Shown here: one piece after another, positions 11,528 to 21,688 of the stretch
Layout of the letters: the number at the start of each line of letters is the position of its first letter
Numbering within the stretch: the stretch's first letter is position 1
DNA from: Allium sativum
Taxonomy: Eukaryota > Streptophyta > Magnoliopsida > Asparagales > Amaryllidaceae
Length of the DNA stretch: 64,000 nt
Assembly: GCA_030737875.1 (NCBI GenBank)
Contig: JASFAX010000020.1
Location: 32,998,688 to 33,062,687 of the forward strand
Direction: 5' to 3'
Program-made: the position numbers and the translations under genes
Notes under the pieces: model-generated
What the model saw: the letters and a program-made list of their open reading frames with translations, nothing else
Told to the model about the DNA's origin: nothing
Database searches by the model: none

Positions 11528-11790
11528 TTAAGTGTTACCTTAGTTAACTTTGACCCTACCATCTGTTTCACTAACATGTTATAACGGTTAAGTGTTCTAA
11601 ACTTAACCACACCGACTTGTCTAATTAACATGTTATAATATTTAAGTATTCTAATTTTACTTAACCCCACCTTCTAGTCTAGTTAACATGTTAAATTTGG
11701 TTAAGTACGTTAAGTTTACTTAATCCCACCTTCTAGTCTAGTTAACATGTTAAATTTGGTTAAGTATTTATTCAATTGACTTAACCCTAC
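10940..11790 (-). repeat. GGTTAAGT/ACTTAACC motif array, S right LTR
   Basis: Homologous to 5010-5780. The (ACAT)n(AT)n microsatellite at 11467-11524 lies within it. One unit near 11640-11760 is duplicated relative to the left LTR. Confidence 0.8.
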
Positions 11791-11839
11791 CAATTCTAGC
11801 TTATCTTTAATTGTCTTATTAAAGCACCAACCACTCACA

Positions 11840-12023
11840 TTAGACAGGTATTGTTGTGGCCGCCTGTACGCCGGGCGGTCCCGGGCAGTCTTATGCCACA
11901 ACTCAGTCTAACCTCGGGTCTTTATTGGGCTCAATGACTTAACCTCCCACATTGGATAGGTATTGTTGTGATTACTGGACAGTCGGGTGGGTCCGGGATG
12001 GTTTTCATCACAACTCAATCCAA
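11840..12023 (-). ncRNA. Paired nested hairpins, S right LTR
   Basis: Module A at 11840-11911 (TTAGAC/GTCTAA, GTTGTGGC/GCCACAAC) and module B at 11952-12023 (TTGGAT/ATCCAA, GTTGTGAT/ATCACAAC). Same spacing as the left LTR copy. Confidence 0.65.
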
Positions 12024-13605
12024 CCTCGGGTTAAGCGTATTCGTATTGTCTAAATTCACATTTGATTTATGTAAATTATTTCATGCCACATGTTTTATTT
12101 TCAAAACTAATGGTGTATTAATTTACACCATTCATGTCCTTAATCAATTCCGTGGTTTTGGGCCCACCTACATATTAACATGTCTTAATTTAATAATTAT
12201 CCCCAACGTTACCCCCGTTTGTTCGTTCATATTAATTGTATAAAGACATTGGCCCCACTAGTAGGCCCAATCCATAAACGAGAGGTAAAGGAGGAAACAT
12301 GTATGACATAAATTCCACCAACATAAATCATGTAAATTGTCATAAAGGTAGTTATAGGCTAGCATGTGACATAATCATGGCACGTCAAATTTCAACACAT
12401 GTATGATTCTAATATTTACAAATAGGTGTAAACTAGATTAATAAGTTGGACTTGCATAATTTCATGTCACAAACTTGTATGTAAATATTTAATCTAGTTT
12501 CAGTACCTAACATGTAAACTTGCATTGAAATGTGGATCTTGTTAAATAGGTGTCACATGAATTATTTAATTTAGACTGCATAAGCATAAACATGTTTAGA
12601 TCTAGGCATAACATCGAACATAAATAGCATGTGACAATAATATGACATGTCAATAAAGTATGTATAATTTTATCACATGTGTGAACTAGATCAAATCATA
12701 TGTCCAATTATAACATGAAACATGTATTAAAGTGGATCTTGGCATGGATCCAATTATGAACTTGCAACTTTTGTGTGAACACGTGAACATGTATATATAC
12801 TTAATCATGTAGGCATAGATGTTTTAGCATAAAATATATACATGAGATCTTAACTTGGACATAACACATACAACATATATTAATCACATAAACATATAGG
12901 TGTAGATTATAACATGAACTATACAACATGCGTGTGATGTTGTTTTCATTTGAATATATCCAACATCAACTAAATTAATCCACAAACATTCTAACGAAAT
13001 CACCGCAACATATATAAATTTACATTGTTAACATTATACAACACAGTGTGGTTCCAATTTTCAATCCACATCAAATCACGTTCTATTTCTATTCACATCT
13101 CAGACGTAACTAAACTTACGAATAACCACCAAATTATACCATCAAGTTAACAAACACTAGAATGAATTCATTACCCATTTCATGATAAGTTTCACCATTA
13201 AAGGTATGGAATAGTACGTTCATTGCCAATAAATAAATGTGAATATAAATCAAGTTTAGCATGTTCATCACTTACAAACTAATATAAACATAAATCAATT
13301 TCACATATAGACATCGTTCTACGTTCAAATTATACAAGCCATGATATAAAAAGAATTATGTTAAAATCTACGTATTAACTGCACTTACAACAACAGAGAA
13401 GTCTTGAGTTATGAAGTCTGAATTCTGTAATTGATTAGCGTTCCCTTGATGTAGGCAAATTAGTTGTTAAGATTTGATTTGAGTTGTATTGAATTGTTGT
13501 AAAGCTTTCCCCTGGTTGGTGGTGGCTATTCCAGGTTGCAGACTGACATCATGACAGCCATTGTTTTAATTTTGATTTGGTTTTTAGGTTTGAGTCAACA
13601 AGTGT

Positions 13606-13612
13606 TTTTATA
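13606..13612 (-). promoter_or_regulatory. TATA box, S right LTR
   Basis: TATAAAA on the minus strand, collinear with 7568-7574. Confidence 0.55.
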
Positions 13613-14506
13613 GAGTTTAAGATTAATTTAAGCCGTCCGATCAACACAAGAGCAACCAGAACCATCCAAGGAGCCACCTTAGCCCTAGTGAGTCAGCAGC
13701 AGGTCAGCATTGACTCAGCATTTGTATTAAAAACTTCCTATTTTAATGTTAATGTATATCTTTTTCTTTTTATTATTTGTTGCCAATCAATTCAAACATA
13801 AATACATATTTAAAATATACATTTTTCCTTTACCGTATACATTAATTACCCATATATAAATATCAATTAACGTGAATGACAATATTAATGTATCCTCTTC
13901 ATTTTAAATTAGCATGAATGACTAATATATACCAGCCTTGATGCCAAGTTATTCTTTTTTTTTCAACATATTTCTCAAATTAACATGTGCAGATTAATGT
14001 TAATTGCATGTTTTCAAATCAATGCCCTATTGACATATCTTCAAATTAAATGTCAGATAATTGTTCGTCACATTTATATGCTTACAAATTAATGTCAATT
14101 CTTCGTTCACCAAATTCATGCCATATTAATATGCTTGCATGTTATGTTCACAAAACAATGTCACATGCCATATTCTTCTTATTCAGTGCCACATTGATGT
14201 CAATTGCAGGTCTATAAATGACATTCCTATTAATAGAAAACTAAGTTTGACCTATTCATATTCTTCCTCTTTAAAAAAATCCCCATTTACTATATACAAA
14301 TATCTATGCATAAATCTTTCTTTTCACTGCATGCATCCACACATTTTTATTAAATTTGTATGTTTATGACATAAATGCACATATATACTAATATGTTAAA
14401 TGTTTCATGCCTTTAATTTTTCATAAATCCAATCAGAGAAGGTTACGTAAGAAAACAATCCTTGACAACAACAAAAAGGCAACGTATGCCACATGATGCG
14501 TACACG

Positions 14507-14508
<2 letters not shown>

Positions 14509-14549
<41 letters not shown>

Positions 14550-14550
14550 A
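14509..14550. repeat. (AT)n microsatellite
   Basis: Simple repeat at the site homologous to 8474-8526. Confidence 0.9.
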
Positions 14551-14677
14551 TATATCTATACATTTATTTTCTTTTTCTTTTTATCTGTCTTCCCAATTAC
14601 CCACTTTCACACTAAACCACTTTTTGAACTGCGTTCACACTAAGCTATTTTTAAGACATTTCCCTAAAACAAAAATA

Positions 14678-14749
14678 AGGCGTTGGCGGGGATCGAACTC
14701 TGTACCTCTTGTATGCAAGTCACATGTTCCAACCAAATGAGATACTAAG
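14678..14749 (-). ncRNA. tRNA-Ala-like relic, copy 3
   Basis: B-box GTTCGATCC (14690-14698) and A-box-like TATCTCATTTGG (14733-14744), minus strand, at the site homologous to copies 1 and 2. Confidence 0.5.
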
Positions 14750-14880
14750 TCTTTTGCTTACAAAAAGTTAGAACAATGTTGAACATTATTCTTTTCTCAT
14801 GTTTTGCTGCAATATTTAATTTAAGGATATCTTTTTCATATGGAGTCCAATTTACGGAAACCCGGACTCTATCTTAAGCA

Positions 14881-14915
14881 GAATTCTAAGACGAACGCAA
14901 TGGTGCAACCCGTTT
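14881..14915 (-). promoter_or_regulatory. Conserved LTR box, S right LTR
   Basis: Same box as 8881-8915, with GCGTTCGTCTTAGAATTC on the minus strand. Confidence 0.65.
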
Positions 14916-14991
14916 CACCTAATTCTTCTTTTAAAATTTATTTATACTTTAATTTGTGAAATTTAATGTTACATAATTACGGGGTGTTACA

Positions 14992-14996
14992 GATAA
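14992..14996. repeat. Target-site duplication of S (right)
   Basis: GATAA matches 3923-3927. T's LTR sequence resumes immediately after it. Confidence 0.9.
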
Positions 14997-15232
14997 TTAA
15001 ATAATAATTTATCTTTAAAAGAAGAATTGGGTGAAATGGGTTAGGCCATTTCGTTCGTCTCAGAATGTTTCTTGAGACAGAGTCTGAGTTTGCGTGAATT
15101 AGACTCCGTATGAAGAAGTTATGGAGGTTAAAAGTTTTCTAGTTTAAGCAGAAATTAAATTAAAATAATTAAAGCAGATTCGAATTTCAAAACTTTAGAA
15201 AACAGCTGAGCAGGAAATTTCACACCCAGGGA

Positions 15233-15292
15233 TGTCGACCCCCTTAAGGGGTGTCAAAATAGGTGTCGACCCCCCTTGTTGGGTCGACACCT
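15233..15292 (+). promoter_or_regulatory. GTCGAC palindrome module, T LTR
   Basis: Two GTCGAC-centred inverted repeats. The second (15261-15292) has perfect 12-bp arms AGGTGTCGACCC/GGGTCGACACCT with an 8-base loop. Related CpG-rich GTCGAC modules lie at the same LTR position in Q (51754-51822) and M (26800-26850). Confidence 0.6.
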
Positions 15293-15397
15293 ACGAACTA
15301 ATCTAGACAGTGATGATTTTCGGAGGTATTAGGGCATATGTGTCGTGTTTTGGTTGGCTCTCTTGGGTATGGATGGCATTGATGACTCCTAGGTTGA

Positions 15398-15404
15398 TAT
15401 AAAG
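15398..15404 (+). promoter_or_regulatory. TATA box, T LTR
   Basis: TATAAAG, about 290 bp upstream of the splice donor. Confidence 0.5.
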
Positions 15405-15969
15405 GCCCATATTAATCCTAAACATCTATTTATACATAGCTAAACCTAAACCCGAACGTCACAACCCTAAATTATGATGCCATCATACTGTTCATCTACA
15501 AAATAACCTACCTACCACCATAACAAATCAAATTCTTGATTAAAGATAAAAATATAATAGATAAAAATTCAAAGCCTAGGAATTGCGAAAAGGAATTCTA
15601 TAACAACTGCGAATGAATCAACTCCTACATCAACGGATTAGCTTAGCAATTTCAGAAATTAGATCCCAAAATTCAAGATCCGTTTTCTGTGAGTGCAGTT
15701 ACATTCACAAGATAATTGTTTAAACGTAATTGTAACGAGTTATGAATTGGACTGTATGAAAATGTTTGTAAATCATATAAAGTTTATGCCTTTGCAAACT
15801 ATGTTTTGATTTATGCTTGTTTTGATTCATTATATGCAAGTTCTGTTCTATGTTAATTCATATGCCTAATTACATATGCAAGTTATGTATGCAAGTTTGC
15901 TCGATCTATGCAAGTTATGAAAGATTATATGCAAGTCATGTTCATATATGTAAGATCGTATTTTATATG

Positions 15970-16155
15970 TTCATATGTTTAGTTCTACATGTTTATATGA
16001 TTGGATCCATATCAGTCCATATGTTTAGAACTATATATTCATATGTTTAGATCTATATGTTTATATGATTAGATCCATATCAGTCCATATGTTTAGAACT
16101 ATATGTTCATATGTTTAGATCTACATGTTTATATGATTAGATCCATACTAGTTCA
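15970..16155 (+). repeat. 68-bp minisatellite, about 2.7 copies
   Basis: Units start at 15970, 16038 and 16106 with TTCATATGTTTAG and contain ATGATTAGATCCATA. They lie within the T candidate intron. Confidence 0.9.
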
Positions 16156-16583
16156 TATGTTTAAATCCGTGCAAGTTTATGTTTAGATCTATGCTAGTTC
16201 GCATTCCATATGTTGATTGGATCTATTTTCATATGTTTTACTAGATTTCTGCAGTCTAAGATCTATATTGTTTATGCCAGTTATGATGTCATGTGTTTCT
16301 TCCCTTTTTCCTTTTTTTTATGAGTTGGGCTAATTGCGAGCCTAACATATCACATGAACTATACGTACGAACGACGTGGGAATGTTGAGGAAAAGTTTGG
16401 ATAAAAGTTGAATATTATGTAATTGGCATAAAAAGGGGTTGTAATCATATAATTAATTTTGGGCATAACTAGAAAATGTGGCATAACTTAAATTGACTAC
16501 ATTTATGGATAATTTACATATAAACTTGGACGTGAATGGTAAATATGTAAACTGGCTAAAAGATGAACGTGCCTAACTTGAGG

Positions 16584-16754
16584 TTAGATCGAGTTGCAGT
16601 ATAAGACTGCCCGGAACCACCCGGCACATCCAGCGACCGCAACAACATAGATCTAATGTGAGAGGTTAGCGCATTAAGCCCAAAAACCCGAGGTTATAAT
16701 GATTTTGCGGTAGAAATTTGCCCGAAACCGCCCGGCACATCCAGCAACCGCAAA
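16584..16754 (+). ncRNA. Paired nested hairpins, T LTR
   Basis: Module A (16584-16656): outer TTAGATC/GATCTAA, inner GTTGCAGT/ACCGCAAC (one mismatch). Module B: inner TTTGCGGT/ACCGCAAA (16704-16711 and 16747-16754); its outer stem is decayed. The loops keep a doubled CCCG(G/A) core (GCCCGGAACCACCCGGC in A). Confidence 0.6.
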
Positions 16755-16849
16755 CAACAGATCTAATGTGAGAGGTTCGTGCTTTAATGAATAAATTAAA
16801 GCTAAGGAACAGACATGCTAAGAATGGAAAGGATAAGTAACATATGAAC

Positions 16850-17180
16850 ATGCGACACTTAACCAATACAACATGTTAAGTTGGTGGGTTAAGTTAACAT
16901 GGACAAGAAGACAACTTAACCAATGTTACATGAACAAAGTGGATAGGGTTAACGCAAGCTTAACCAATAATACATATGGACTTGATAAGGGAAAGGGTTA
17001 AGTAAATCTTGGGTAAGTGGGTAATATTAGTATATATAAGCCCACAAACTTAAACGTTAAATAAACATGTGTAAATCAGTGAGAAGGTTAAGTAACATAT
17101 GAATTGGCAACACTAAACCAGTACAACATGTTAATTAAGCAAATGAGTGGGGTTTAAGTTAAATTGAGAACACAACCATT
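16850..17180 (+). repeat. GGTTAAGT/ACTTAACC motif array, T LTR
   Basis: A shorter, more decayed version placed directly after the hairpin pair, as in S and Q. Confidence 0.7.
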
Positions 17181-17480
17181 ATAGCATGTTGATTAGGAAA
17201 CCCTTGTAACGTGGACCCATTTCAATAGTAACCCACATAGATGTATCATGGTACCCTGAGCTAGGCAGGGTGGGGCATGATTGTTGGGCTGATTATAAGC
17301 AGTTAAAATAGTAGAGAGTGGTGAAGCAGTGTAGGTTCCGATAGTGTATGGGTGTGCACGTGCTCCAAAGTGGAAAAAAACAGGCACTGGGCATCAGTAG
17401 TATACACTATGCATCTTGAATCGTGTCGGGTTGCCATCATGGGAATTGATAAACCCCATGATGTGGGCAGCACAGGTATC

Positions 17481-17595
17481 TACATACAAGCGGGGTTAAA
17501 TGACACAAGCAATGAATACATACAAGCGAGGTCGAATGAAACAAGTAATGAATACATACAAGCGAGGTCGAACGACATAAGTAATAAATACGTGT
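17481..17595 (+). repeat. 36-bp minisatellite, about 3 copies
   Basis: Units start at 17481, 17517 and 17553 with TACATACAAGCG. Because 36 is a multiple of three, a short open frame with 12-residue repeats crosses it; I do not consider it coding. Confidence 0.9.
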
Positions 17596-18237
17596 GAGTT
17601 AGGGAGTCGATCGAATGAGGAAGGTAGTGGGTACAACTCGTGGGGGCAGGAGCAAAAGGGGGCACCTACGATAACAGCTATGAGTACACGAAACTACCAT
17701 TATCATGATTAGTATGAGGGATCAACTTTTAGTATGGGACTAGTAAGGGTGCGGTGTAACTAGTAATGATATAGTGTTACTAGCATTGGTGCAGTGTAGT
17801 AATTATTCTGTAGTGATTAGAAGCACAATCAACGTTATATCTTGTTCATCTTGTCTGCTTTGTCATGCCTGTTTATTCTACAGTCATTTCTTGCTTTCCA
17901 ATTTATGTTCTTATCATGTTACTTTAATGATTATATTGTTAAAGTCACTGGACTCACCAGTCTTATGTCTGACCTAGTTTGTTTTTCCTCTTTTCTTCCG
18001 TTTCCCCTCCCCCTTAAGGTTCTTAGGGAGGATATACTAAAGCTTAGTTCAGATATCTCTTTCTTCCAGCTTGAAGTTGAAAGGTGTATTGCTTGGCTTT
18101 AATTATACGTATGGCATTATTTTGTTGAGGATTATGGCTTCAAAATTATGTACTCTGAAGGTTTTGTACAGCACTGATATTATGTACTAGATTTTGGTAA
18201 TTGGAAATGTAAGCAAACTTATTTTTGTTTCCGCTGC

Positions 18238-18243
18238 AATAAA
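18238..18243 (+). terminator. Poly(A) signal, T LTR
   Basis: AATAAA about 130 bp before the LTR end, as in S. Confidence 0.6.
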
Positions 18244-18366
18244 ATTACAAAATTTTCAAGTACTACTTTTTATGTCTTGTAATATACCATTCTGTTTACT
18301 TATAATGCTCCATCAAACTTAATGCATTCCATTTGTGAGTGATATTAACTGACGTGGGGAGTTAAA

Positions 18367-20790
18367 CCTAACATCACTGGTAATTCTATATGCCCCATCG
18401 GAGTTGTCGATGCCCCATTGAAGCCCTGTATCCATCCGTCGCAGGGCTTTAAGTTTTCGCTTCGAGCCTCATTTGTTCAAAGTCTTTCTTAAAGAGGATA
18501 CTAACCGAGCTTCCGTTATCCACCAACACCTTACGGACTAAAGCGGGGCTGATAGTTGGGGTAATTACCAGCTTGTCTTCAGTGGGTGATTGAATTCCGG
18601 TATCATCTTTACCATGGAATATGACATCGTCTAACATCGTGTTTTGTTGTTTCACTGGAGTGATGTCTTCTAGGTTGTTGCATTCTCCAACTTCAAAGTG
18701 CTTGTCGGCATTAACGTACTTATCCATTGCTTTGAAACTATGGATAGCTAGATGGGGCCCGCCTATAATGGTATCAATAACGATCCCTTTACGTTTCTGT
18801 TGGGTTGTGGGTTTGGAAGTAGGTTGATTTTGGTTCGGGGCTTGCTCTCCTTGCCCGTATCCCATGTGGCAACCTTGTACTTGTCTAGCTTCCCTTCCCT
18901 CAACAATTTCTCAACTACTCTCTCAAATGACGGCATTCATTGGTTGAATGACCATGGCTTCCATGGAACAAACAAAACTTTCCCGTAGTGATCTCTCTTT
19001 CGATTGAGTCTCTGGGTGGTGGCTTTTTATATTTTGCAATAAGTGGTATGTATTCAGATAAATGTTTTCCTATGTGTCACTCAACGGCGAACAGTTCTCA
19101 AAAGTTTGGAATCGAGGTCTTATACTGGCGTTGTTCCCTCAATTTATATTCCTTCTATTGCCATTGCCATTGCCGTTGTTATTACCTTCATTCTTGTTGT
19201 CGATGTTCAAATTGACTCTTCCTGATCTATCGCCGGACTGCTTTACTACAACATTATTTTGAATATCTTCCTTAGAAGCCCCTTGCGATTTTCTTTTTCT
19301 GTTTGCATGGGCTTCTTCTTGTCTCAAGCGAATATTAGCTTTTTCGTAAAACAATTCCAAGGTAGGGTGGTTTTCCAGACAAGTAATCCCCAAATTATGT
19401 TTCAGGATCAACTCCTTCTATTAAGGCTATCAAAATGGTAGGCTCATGAGGTTCGCTAACTTCGATAACAGCCAGGTTGAAATGGTCTAAAAATGACTTT
19501 AAAGATTCACCTGGAGCCAGTTTAATCCTTGACAATTCAATGACGCTTTTAGATTTTCAAGCATGAAGCCAAAACTAGTTCATAAAGCGCTCACTTATTT
19601 CTTTAAAGGTTGATATCGACCTAGAAGGGAGTTGGGTGAACCACATCAGTGTCACGTCTTCTAAATAAACTGGGAAGGCTTTGCATTTTATAGCGTCAGG
19701 AGTTGCTGCGGCATTCATGAACTGTGCATATCTCATCAGATGTTGTCTTGGGTCGCTTCTCCATGAATACCTATCCATTTGTGGCAAGTTAAATCGCCTG
19801 GGGAATTGGATGTCCAATATATCATCCGTAAAGGGGGTGTGACTTCATTCAATGCGCTAGTCCTCATTGGTGTAGTGTCGGCTTTCAGACATGATTTGGC
19901 GCACCATCGCCCATACATCAACATTTGTTAATGTAGGCTCAGGCTTTCTCGCCCTAATGTTTGGATTAGTCATGTGCTCCTGATTAGGGGATGTCCTCCT
20001 GTTTCTAGCGGCACCTTCTCTACTCTGTTCCATCCACTCGCGGTCATTCATGGGAGGAAGGGGTTGGAGAAGTTGTCCTTGTGTGGGATTGATAATATTA
20101 GGATCCCTGGGTAAAACGTGGGGTCCACGCATGGGCAACAACATAGGTTCTCTCAGGCTCGGGTCGTCGGGTCCTAACACACGAGCAACGTCTTCACGGG
20201 ATCTCAAAGATGCAAAAGTCAATTGATCAAGATATTGAGGTCGCTCAAGTGGCCTTCTTTCACCAGGGCGCTCTTCATCCGAAGAGGATGACTGGTCTGC
20301 TGCAAGGGGGCGAGTTGGAGAGGGTGTCTCTGCCTACGAAGCTCATTGATTTCCCTAATCATAGTGATCATGTTCTCTTGCATACGAAGATTATCATGCT
20401 TGTGTGCTTCCAAAGCATCCCTTGTACTTTCAAGCATATTAAGGAGGCGTGAAAAGTCATTGTCTGTAACTGGTGCAGATGAAATGGGTTGTTCACTAGT
20501 TGTCGCGGCCGGTAACGGAGCATTGGTGGGTGCTCGAGTAGAGGTACCAGCTTCAGCCATACTCGGATCGGATCGGAGAAGGGAAGAGGAATCAGTTCGG
20601 CTCTGAGTGGGGTTCGAGCAGCATTGGACTTCTCTACTTCGATTCGGGGTCGAGCCAGTCGATATGTTCGGAGCAACCAGATCGGATTGACCTGCTTCAG
20701 CGCACTGGCCCCTCGACCTCGTTACAATCATGGCTTGCGATTCTTCATTAGCTTCATTCTCCCGAGTGCCTTGCACTTTATTTCCTTTTC
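18367..20790 (-). pseudogene. Tat-type Ty3/gypsy gag-protease relic
   Basis: Minus-strand fragments in order. 20776-20219 is an N-terminal gag region rich in charged residues, with a helix-forming stretch. 20222-19857 is a linker in another frame. 19817-19575 is the gag capsid-like core (FPRRFNLPQMDRYSWRSDP, KCKAFPVYLEDV, WFTQLPSRSISTFKEISERF). 19411-19139 follows with an Asn/Gly-rich tail. 18974-18933 is a zinc-knuckle-like CLFHGSHGHSTNEC. 18865-18449 ends with protease motif VLVDNGSSVSILF, where the usual D-T/S/G-G is D-N-G (18520-18509). A trace, GFNGAS..P.GHIELPV, continues to about 18370, where T's LTR begins. At least four frame changes break it. Pol downstream is absent. The family call rests on the protease and zinc-knuckle wording typical of the Tat lineage. 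Confidence 0.85.
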
Positions 20791-20927
20791 CTTTAGCTAT
20801 AATATCGAATTCTTCAGCGATTAATCAGCAAATGCTTAAAAATGTCAGAAACGAAAATTAACTTCTTTGAACTTGAGGGTCCAAGTAGTAGGACAATAAT
20901 CCCAATAAGCGGAGAATTCAAAGATTT

Positions 20928-20946
20928 CTCATTGAAAGCACCAAAA
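20928..20946 (-). other. Probable primer-binding site of the Tat-type element
   Basis: Directly after the LTR end, minus strand reads TTTTGGTGCTTTCAATGAG. Position fits a PBS. I could not assign the tRNA. Confidence 0.55.
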
Positions 20947-21688
20947 TGTTAGATCCAAAAATGGCTCAAACACCCAAACTACCAATAACTATCAATGAAA
21001 TGAAATCAAAAACAAAGAAAACACACGATTTATAGTGGTTCGGCATTAAATAGCCTACGTCCACTTTCTATCGTTGGATTGATGATTTGAATGTAAATAC
21101 AACAGTGATTCTCACTCAATTTCATTCATACAATGCATGATTCACTCAATATCCTCTGAAATATACTTTAAAGGATGATTATAAACTGAAAATGGTGATG
21201 AAATTCAGTTTACAAGGAAGTTTTTACTCTGAAAATGCCAAAATTTCCCTTTAAATGAGCCTTGGAGGTGTATTTATAGGTGGAAAATCTCCGTGGAATG
21301 GCTCCGGTTTAGACATACGTGGCCTTCATCTCATGAAAGTCGGGTTCGGATAGGATGAGACGATGACAACACATCAGGATAGTGGGTGAACATGGGGAGA
21401 ACGCGGACATAACCACTCCGCCTTTTCATAGATCGTGCATTACAACCACTGCTGCTCCTTGTTCTTTGATTCAGATCGAGGTCTGCATAGAGGATTCGGA
21501 TCGGTGCGCTCCGATCCGATCCGGTTGCGTTTTCAACATGTTTCATTCTGGTTTGTCCTTAGCACTGCCAAAGAGTTTGAATCAGGCCCCTCCGATCCGA
21601 TCCGGATTTCTGATGTAAATTCTTTCTTCAAACTTCTTGTTGAGCAATTTCTTAGCTTTGTGTAGCCAGACTACAAAGCGGGCTGACA
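20947..21688 (-). mobile_element. 5' LTR of the Tat-type element
   Basis: 742 bp, starts TGTCAGCCCG (at 21688) and ends GGATCTAACA (at 20947), minus strand. TATA box TATAAATA at 21278-21271. Inverted partner of 1347-2097. The gag relic begins about 170 bp downstream. Confidence 0.85.

Larger units (their letters stand above)
10189..13388 (-). other. Candidate intron inside S right LTR
   Basis: Donor GTAAGT (13388-13383), about 220 bp after TATAAAA (13606-13612). The acceptor is CAG|GTTGTCAGGG at 10189-10190, preceded by a C-run (G-run on plus, 10191-10206), a T/C-rich stretch, and CTGAC (10239-10235) as a possible branch point. About 3.2 kb would be removed. The exon-2 start GTNNTCAGGGAGG is conserved in T and Q. 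Confidence 0.6.
3928..14991 (-). mobile_element. Complete non-autonomous LTR retrotransposon 'S' (11,064 bp)
   Basis: Two long direct repeats (3928-8990 and 9842-14991) flank 851 bp. In minus orientation the order is: 5' LTR (starts TGTAACACCC, ends GGGTGTTACA), primer-binding site TGGTATCAGAGC (9828-9839), noncoding interior, purine tract TAAGAGGGGGAGAA (8991-9004), 3' LTR. The TSD is GATAA. It has no gag, protease, RT or integrase, so it would need proteins from a relative such as T, whose 3' noncoding sequence it shares. By eye the two LTRs differ by several bases per hundred plus indels, so the insertion is not recent. Each LTR is about six times as long as the interior. Confidence 0.95.
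9842..14991 (-). repeat. S right LTR (5' LTR in element orientation)
   Basis: 5,150 bp, collinear with 3928-8990. Differences include a longer (ACAT)n(AT)n tract (11467-11524), a run of G (10191-10206) in place of a mixed purine stretch, and an extra 40-bp-scale duplication near 11700-11760. Confidence 0.95.
15689..18018 (+). other. Candidate intron inside T LTR
   Basis: Donor TCT|GTGAGT at 15689. CTGAC at 17969-17973, a long T/C tract, then TTAAG|GTTCTTAGGG at 18017-18018. The branch-like A is 46 bases before the acceptor. Poly(A) signal AATAAA at 18238-18243. Removes about 2.3 kb. Confidence 0.55.
3888..18366 (+). mobile_element. 3' LTR of element T, split by S
   Basis: The LTR starts TGTGACACCCCG right after the polypurine tract. 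It runs 40 bp to 3927, is interrupted by element S, and resumes at 14997 up to about 18366 (GTGGGGAGTTAAA, a decayed form of GTGGGGTGTTACA). Without S and one TSD copy it is about 3.4 kb. It holds a GCGTTCGTCTC-type box (15049-15066), GTCGAC palindromes (15233-15292), TATA (15398), a splice donor (15689), two minisatellites, the hairpin pair (16584-16754), a GGTTAAGT array, a splice acceptor (18018) and AATAAA (18238). The right boundary is uncertain by a few bases. Confidence 0.85.

Noticed and set aside
3928..14991. DNA transposon with TGTAACACCC terminal inverted repeats
   Set aside because: The inverted termini are the TG...CA ends of direct LTRs; PBS, polypurine tract and 5-bp TSD show a retrotransposon.
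17352..17597. 81-codon frame with 12-residue repeats as a real protein
   Set aside because: A 36-bp minisatellite inside T's LTR; no homologous frame in S or Q.
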